Assembly: GCA_034437515.1 (NCBI GenBank) | Contig: DAOTTX010000042.1 | Coordinates: forward strand, 1-9,573 | DNA: 9,573 nt | Source of the DNA: DAOTTX01 sp034437515 | GTDB taxonomy: Bacteria > Chloroflexota > Anaerolineae > Aggregatilineales > Phototrophicaceae | Direction of reading: 5' to 3' | Part shown: positions 7,066 to 9,573 of the stretch, in pieces | Layout of the letters: each line of letters starts with the position of its first letter | How positions within the stretch are numbered: position 1 is the stretch's first letter | The notes under the pieces: model-generated | Databases searched by the model: none | Told to the model about the DNA's origin: nothing | Seen by the model: only the letters and a program-made list of their open reading frames with translations | Position numbers and translations under genes: made by a program

Positions 7066-7392
7066 CTACTCGATATATGTCAGGCTGGTGATATTATAAA
7101 ACGGTGTGCAGCGCCAGCGCAGGCCATCGTTCCAGTGTTCGGCAAAGCAGACATGATCGTCCCCGACCATCAAATTCGCCCCGGTCACGTCTCTAAACGT
7201 GATATTCGGCGCGATTGGTTCAGCGAAGAAGAAAGTCATCGTCAGGCCGCGTGCGCTCAAATCCTGGATGCGCGCTTGCATGTTCCCGCCGTCAGGTTGG
7301 GCGGTGGTCGCGTCGTCGAGCAGCATGAAAAGACCGGCCCCCAACACCAGAATACATAGCCCGACCAGGGTAAGGGCCAGTTTCTTTATCAA
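7066..7392 (-). CDS. small membrane-anchored protein of unknown function, TTG start
   Basis: I do not recognise a family. From the TTG start the protein is 108 residues: a short basic N-terminus (IKK), a hydrophobic helix at about 5-25, then an extracytoplasmic-type domain of about 80 residues with a cysteine pair, C82 and C95, that could form a disulfide. The segment DDHVCFAEHW (78-87) is rich in potential metal ligands, but metal binding is speculation. There is no lipobox. A longer in-frame reading from 7476 would bury 88 bases in the preceding gene. The TTG at 7390-7392 is preferred because GGAG at 7401-7404 sits 8 bases upstream, and the TTG overlaps the TGA stop (7389-7391) of the copper-type protein gene by two bases. 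This is a classic translational-coupling layout. It suggests the two proteins are made together and may work together at the membrane. Confidence 0.75.
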   Translation of the reverse strand: MIKKLALTLVGLCILVLGAGLFMLLDDATTAQPDGGNMQARIQDLSARGLTMTFFFAEPIAPNITFRDVTGANLMVGDDHVCFAEHWNDGLRWRCTPFYNITSLTYIE

Positions 7393-7724
7393 TTCGTCAT
7401 CTCCGCTGATAGTTCCAGACAGTCGCGGCAGCTTACCACCACCCGCTGGCAAAATTCGTAATCGGTATCGGAACAAACATTCATACAGCGTTCACAAGCG
7501 ATTGCACACGCCTGCCAGACTTCGTTAGCCATCGGGGAACGGTTGGCGATAAAGCGAGTCGCCATCGTGCAGGCATCCGCACATTCCCAGCAAGCCTCAA
7601 GCTGTGTTGCTAACGCATCAACCAGGCCGAGATCCATAATTGTTGTAGCGGCAGTTTCACAGTCATCGATGCACTGTTGGCAAATCCGCAGCCAACCAGC
7701 AGTATCCAATGATTTCTCTGACAT
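7389..7724 (-). CDS. cysteine-rich four-helix-bundle copper-binding-type protein (DUF326/Csp-like)
   Basis: An all-helical protein of about 111 residues with 13 cysteines on four predicted helices: CxxCxxxC at 15-22, CxxCxxxC at 45-52, CxxxCxxCxxxC at 73-84, and C92, C99 and C102 on the last helix. This is the hallmark of the DUF326 family. Its studied members include copper storage proteins that fill the bundle core with Cu(I) bound to cysteine. There is no signal peptide, so it is likely cytosolic, buffering or storing copper; that role is inferred from the family. ATG 7724 is chosen because GAGG at 7730-7733 lies 6 bases upstream. ATG 7736 (preceded by AAAGG at 6 bases) and TTG 7739 are in frame and remain possible, adding 4-5 residues. 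An extended -10 promoter lies just upstream. Its stop codon overlaps the start of the membrane protein gene. Confidence 0.92.
   Translation of the reverse strand: MSEKSLDTAGWLRICQQCIDDCETAATTIMDLGLVDALATQLEACWECADACTMATRFIANRSPMANEVWQACAIACERCMNVCSDTDYEFCQRVVVSCRDCLELSAEMTN
7393..7404 (-). promoter_or_regulatory. Shine-Dalgarno site that decides the TTG start at 7392
   Basis: On the minus strand GGAG (7401-7404) lies 8 bases before TTG 7392, inside the last codons (A-E-M-T-N) of the copper-type protein gene. It makes TTG the most likely start of the downstream gene and implies reinitiation by ribosomes finishing the upstream gene. Confidence 0.65.
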
Positions 7725-7756
7725 ATCTACCCTCATCAAGTGCCTTTCTTATCCTC

Positions 7757-7765
7757 ATTATAGCA
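7757..7765 (-). promoter_or_regulatory. extended -10 promoter for the copper-type protein gene
   Basis: The minus strand reads TGCTATAAT, a perfect -10 hexamer preceded by the TGn extension that can replace a -35 box; at 17 bases the -35 position reads only CAAATT. Transcription would start near 7750, about 25 bases before ATG 7724. This separates the copper-type and membrane protein pair from the thioesterase gene upstream. No obvious metal-responsive operator palindrome was found beside it. Confidence 0.5.
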
Positions 7766-7811
7766 GGCCAGGACATTACAATTTGGTTCGTATCCTGAAA
7801 AATTTCCGAAT

Positions 7812-8309
7812 TTACGCGCTAATCGCCCCGCTGATGGGCGCTTCCCATTCGAGCGCGTCGTGCTGGGCCTGCACTTCGTCGATCCTGGTGGCGATGTGCG
7901 CCGGGTAGGGTGAGGTGCGCCGGGATTTGAGATCGGCATGGGAGCCTAACCCTTCCATCGTCGCGGCGAGTTTGCCGGTTGTTTCGTTTACCATGAAGTA
8001 CATCAAATGAATGCGCTTGGGACTGCGTCCGATCAACCGGGGGCGCACGCTGATCGTCTCACCGAGGCGCACTTCCGCAAGGTAGTGGATCAACTGTTTA
8101 AGCGCGAAGCCGCCCGCGTCGTTTTCCCGATAGTAGGCTTCCGTCATGCCGAGTGTCTGGAAGAAGTTCCAGCCCGCTTCATCAAAGAAGGCCAGGTACC
8201 AGCGCACGTTCATGTGTCCCATCAGGTCGAGGTGTTCCTCGCTGATGGTGGTGCGGTAGGTTTCCGGCAAAGCGTGGAGCTGCGCTAGAGAAAGTTGGGG
8301 TCTGGACAT
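7812..8309 (-). CDS. hotdog-fold acyl-CoA thioesterase (4HBT/YbgC-like)
   Basis: A 165-residue cytoplasmic single-hotdog protein that probably hydrolyses acyl-CoA thioesters; the chain preference is unknown. The active-site region reads HLDLMGHMNVRWYLAFFDEAG (residues 26-46, shown in two parts: D28 with GHMN at 31-34, then YLAFFDEAG at 38-46). This matches the D..GHMN...Y...FDEA pattern on the long helix of YbgC-type enzymes. A beta-rich half follows, including LAEVRLGETISV and LMYFMVNETTG. ATG 8309 is chosen because AGGA at 8318-8321 lies 8 bases upstream and the length then fits the family. A longer in-frame reading up to 8435 would overlap the divergent gene and add a non-homologous 42-residue leader. 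It diverges from the gene at 8400 across a 90-base gap, and its stop is 47 bases before the extended -10 of the copper-type gene. Confidence 0.9.
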   Translation of the reverse strand: MSRPQLSLAQLHALPETYRTTISEEHLDLMGHMNVRWYLAFFDEAGWNFFQTLGMTEAYYRENDAGGFALKQLIHYLAEVRLGETISVRPRLIGRSPKRIHLMYFMVNETTGKLAATMEGLGSHADLKSRRTSPYPAHIATRIDEVQAQHDALEWEAPISGAISA

Positions 8310-8350
8310 TTGTGCATTCCTGCTCTGTTTTGAAGGCCAAAGATGCCCTA

Positions 8351-8379
8351 ACATTAGCCCCGGCACCCCGACCACGCAA
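8351..8379 (-). promoter_or_regulatory. weak candidate promoter for the thioesterase gene
   Basis: On the minus strand TTGCGT (8374-8379) and TAATGT (8351-8356) stand 17 bases apart. Each hexamer matches consensus at only three positions, so the main support is correct spacing and position in the divergent intergenic gap. Confidence 0.2.
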
Positions 8380-8399
8380 GTACCAATCCGAGGAAAAAC

Positions 8400-8966
8400 A
8401 TGCAGGACTCGATCACCGGTAAACTTAGCTCCCATTGGCAGATTCCGGCCTACGCGCAGAAGAAACTGTTGATCTGCACCGAGTACGAATCGCAGACCGT
8501 CAGCGGTGTATGGGGAGAATTCGCGCTCTCGCGCCCGGTACGCACACTGATCCTCCGTTGGGGTGTGGCGACCGGCCCGGCGCTGTTGCGCTTCGAGTGG
8601 CAGTCGGAGTCATTCGAGTGGGATGGCTCGGTGCAGGTCGGCGGCTATGTCGATGCCATCCACACCATGCGCCCTTCCGCACAGGACGACCCGCTGCATG
8701 TGATCTTGTTTGGCGGGCATCCGTTGACCTATCACCAGTTCCCAACCGAGCAACCGGAAAACTTTCATTACAGTATTGCGGCGGGTGTCTCGCAGAACAT
8801 CACAACCTGGGTGCTGCCCTACGACTCCCCGTTGATGACCGATGTCCGGCTGGCATTGGTGCATAACCTGCGCTTGCACCTTTACGGACGAGTGCCGGAA
8901 ACCACACAACGGTTGCCGCTGTCCTTGCCGATCACCCTGGAAGGCGTTACCGTGTTTTCGTCTTGA
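8400..8966 (+). CDS. conserved-looking protein of unknown function
   Basis: I do not recognise a family. The 188-residue protein has no signal peptide or membrane helix and is rich in beta-type alternation and aromatic residues, with segments such as VWGEFALS, LRFEWQSESFEW, HVILFGGHPLTYHQF and NITTWVLPYD. There are several Trp and His residues and one Cys (C26). It may be an all-beta ligand-binding or enzyme-like fold, but I assign no function. The ATG at 8400 is well supported by GAGG at 8390-8393 with a 6-base spacer. Codon and base use match the neighbours, and the frame is open for its full length, so it is very likely real. It diverges from the thioesterase gene and is followed by the broken Rid gene on the same strand. 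Confidence 0.82.
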   Translation: MQDSITGKLSSHWQIPAYAQKKLLICTEYESQTVSGVWGEFALSRPVRTLILRWGVATGPALLRFEWQSESFEWDGSVQVGGYVDAIHTMRPSAQDDPLHVILFGGHPLTYHQFPTEQPENFHYSIAAGVSQNITTWVLPYDSPLMTDVRLALVHNLRLHLYGRVPETTQRLPLSLPITLEGVTVFSS

Positions 8967-9047
8967 GGTCGGCGTTTGGTGTCTTCAATAGCGCAGGCGT
9001 TAGGCACATCTAATGGACAAAGTAATTAGAATTGTCGTATTTTGTAG

Positions 9048-9069
9048 GGGAGCACCCCTGTGTGCTCCC
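9048..9069. repeat. perfect 8-bp palindromic hairpin
   Basis: GGGAGCAC at 9048-9055 pairs perfectly with GTGCTCCC at 9062-9069 around a 6-base loop. It follows TTTTGTAG and is followed by GGCTGG, so it lacks a terminator T-tract on the plus strand. The pattern of TGTAGGGG plus a GC-rich palindrome recalls short interspersed repeats I know from Chloroflexota genomes; copy number cannot be judged here. Confidence 0.55.
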
Positions 9070-9120
9070 GGCTGGCTGGCTATGTAGAAGGTATTCTCAC
9101 AGACGTTCACTTATCCAGAG

Positions 9121-9126
9121 AAAGGA
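9121..9126 (+). promoter_or_regulatory. strong Shine-Dalgarno site of the broken Rid gene
   Basis: AAAGGA lies 7 bases before the TTG at 9134-9136, where the Rid-like sequence PREVYNPD begins. It shows that the gene once had an efficient start and fixes its beginning at a TTG codon. Confidence 0.6.
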
Positions 9127-9133
9127 ACTGGCC

Positions 9134-9437
9134 TTGCCCAGAGAAGTATACAATCCCGACACACTGTTCAATAGCTTGCAACACGGCTTCTCACAGATCG
9201 CTGAAGGCACTGGAAAATTTGCAGATCGCGCTGGAAACCGTCGACGGCACACTTGACGACGTGCTGCTGCTGCACATCTATATTTTAGAATCGGTGATAG
9301 ACGAGTCAACAGAGGTGCGCGACGGCTTGCGAAAGTTCTTCCCCAAAGCACCCCCGGCGACCTCGTGGATCGGTGTGCCGCACCTCGCCAATGCTGACTT
9401 TTTAATCGAGATTGAAGCCCTCGCCGTGCTGCCATGA
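9134..9437 (+). pseudogene. Rid-family (YjgF/YER057c/UK114) gene with internal out-of-frame deletion
   Basis: Two Rid-like parts lie in different frames. The first, from TTG 9134 to about 9199, reads PREVYNPDTLFNSL then QHGFSQI, the usual N-terminal strand of the family. The second, from about 9201 to TGA 9437, reads KALENLQIALE, GTLDDVLLLHIYIL, RKFFPKAPPATSW and FLIEIEALAVLP, the family's C-terminal two thirds. The central part, normally ending in a VYVSGQ-like strand and the following turn, is absent. The span is 304 nt against about 390-400 for a usual gene, so about 30-35 codons are missing and the frame is lost. The first frame stops at 9256, giving a 40-residue product. The position of the imine-hydrolysing Arg of true RidA has Thr in PPATSW, so the parent was probably an Arg-lacking Rid subfamily member of unknown role. 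Assembly error is possible. Confidence 0.85.
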
Positions 9438-9573
9438 GAACCGGATGAAAGCCACAAATGATCGTAAGATAGGTTGCGGTTTAAGCGTCCTATAAAAGAT
9501 AGCCGATCTGATTGACTTTGAAGTCCGGGTTGGCTACACTTCGAAAAGATGAGGAAATTTTTTAAGGAAAACG
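9438..9573. other. right-edge intergenic region and probable leader of a following gene
   Basis: This 136-base stretch follows the broken Rid gene. It carries the promoter at 9512-9540 and, near the edge, an ATG at 9549 opening a frame (MRKFFKEN) that runs off the window. An AAGGA at 9564-9568 could instead serve a start just outside. No terminator hairpin with a T-tract is evident after the Rid gene. Confidence 0.4.
9512..9540 (+). promoter_or_regulatory. good sigma70-type promoter near the window end
   Basis: TTGACT at 9512-9517 (5 of 6 matches) and TACACT at 9535-9540 (4 of 6) are exactly 17 bases apart. Transcription would begin near 9547. This points to a plus-strand gene beginning at or just beyond the right edge. 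If that gene starts at ATG 9549 its message would be nearly leaderless; if it uses AAGGA at 9564-9568 the start lies outside the window. Confidence 0.5.

Larger units (their letters stand above)
8967..9133. other. intergenic region before the broken Rid gene
   Basis: This 167-base gap holds a weak promoter candidate on the plus strand, TGGACA at 9014-9019 and TATTTT at 9038-9043 with an 18-base spacer. It also holds the hairpin at 9048-9069, which would lie at the start of the resulting leader, and the ribosome site of the Rid gene at 9121-9126. There is no T-tract terminator for the gene ending at 8966. No small gene with a ribosome site is visible. Confidence 0.4.

Noticed and set aside
7393..7476. 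Longer start at 7476 for the small membrane protein
   Set aside because: It would overlap the copper-type gene by 88 bases with a proline- and glycine-rich leader. The TTG at 7392 with GGAG upstream explains the gene better.
638..8309. The seven minus-strand genes as a single novel operon or defence system
   Set aside because: Gaps of 64-261 bases, separate candidate promoters (7038-7043, 7757-7765) and unrelated functions argue against one unit, and no nuclease, toxin, reverse transcriptase or other effector accompanies the kinase-ATPase.
8310..8435. Longer start at 8435 for the thioesterase
   Set aside because: The added 42 residues are not hotdog-like and would overlap the start of the divergent gene. 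ATG 8309 has a good ribosome site and gives the family length.
9097..9435. 112-residue minus-strand frame opposite the Rid pseudogene
   Set aside because: It is a shadow of the Rid-like coding sequence, Arg/Ser-rich, without family features.

Overview
The window looks like a piece of a bacterial chromosome, most likely from a Chloroflexota (Anaerolineae-like) organism. This is an inference from four things: a very large Ser/Thr kinase fused to an AAA/STAND ATPase and TPRs, a stand-alone AttH/CrtC-type lipocalin protein, frequent GTG and TTG starts, and intergenic C/G-rich palindromes of a kind I recall from such genomes. There are no tRNA, rRNA, CRISPR, transposase or phage genes. I see no recognisable defence or biosynthetic cluster.

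Layout. Positions 1-643 hold a plus-strand GNAT acetyltransferase behind good sigma70-like promoters. It converges on a long minus-strand block. In transcription order (right to left) that block contains: a hotdog thioesterase (7812-8309); a 13-cysteine four-helix-bundle copper-binding-type protein (7389-7724); a small membrane-anchored protein (7066-7392) whose TTG start overlaps the preceding stop; the 1022-residue kinase-ATPase-TPR protein (3933-7001); a membrane-anchored AttH/CrtC lipocalin-like protein (2669-3856); a second GNAT (1766-2407); and a stand-alone TPR protein (638-1603). On the right, a plus-strand gene of unknown function (8400-8966) diverges from the thioesterase. It is followed by a broken Rid-family (YjgF/UK114) gene (9134-9437) and by a promoter near the window end that probably serves a gene lying mostly outside.

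How the genes fit together. The kinase is the centrepiece: an RD-type protein kinase, a P-loop signalling ATPase and a TPR scaffold in one chain, which suggests a cytoplasmic signal integrator. The separate TPR protein about 2.3 kb downstream resembles its C-terminal repeats in style and might be an accessory or a duplicated module; that link is inference. The copper-type protein and the small membrane protein are a translationally coupled pair. The other genes look like ordinary housekeeping or accessory functions that merely share a strand, and several have their own plausible promoters, so the whole block need not be one operon.

The observations most worth following are the TGA/TTG overlap that corrects the start of the membrane protein, the Rid pseudogene with an out-of-frame internal deletion, the GTG start of the kinase just after an in-frame stop, two intergenic hairpins, and the unrecognised 188-residue protein.
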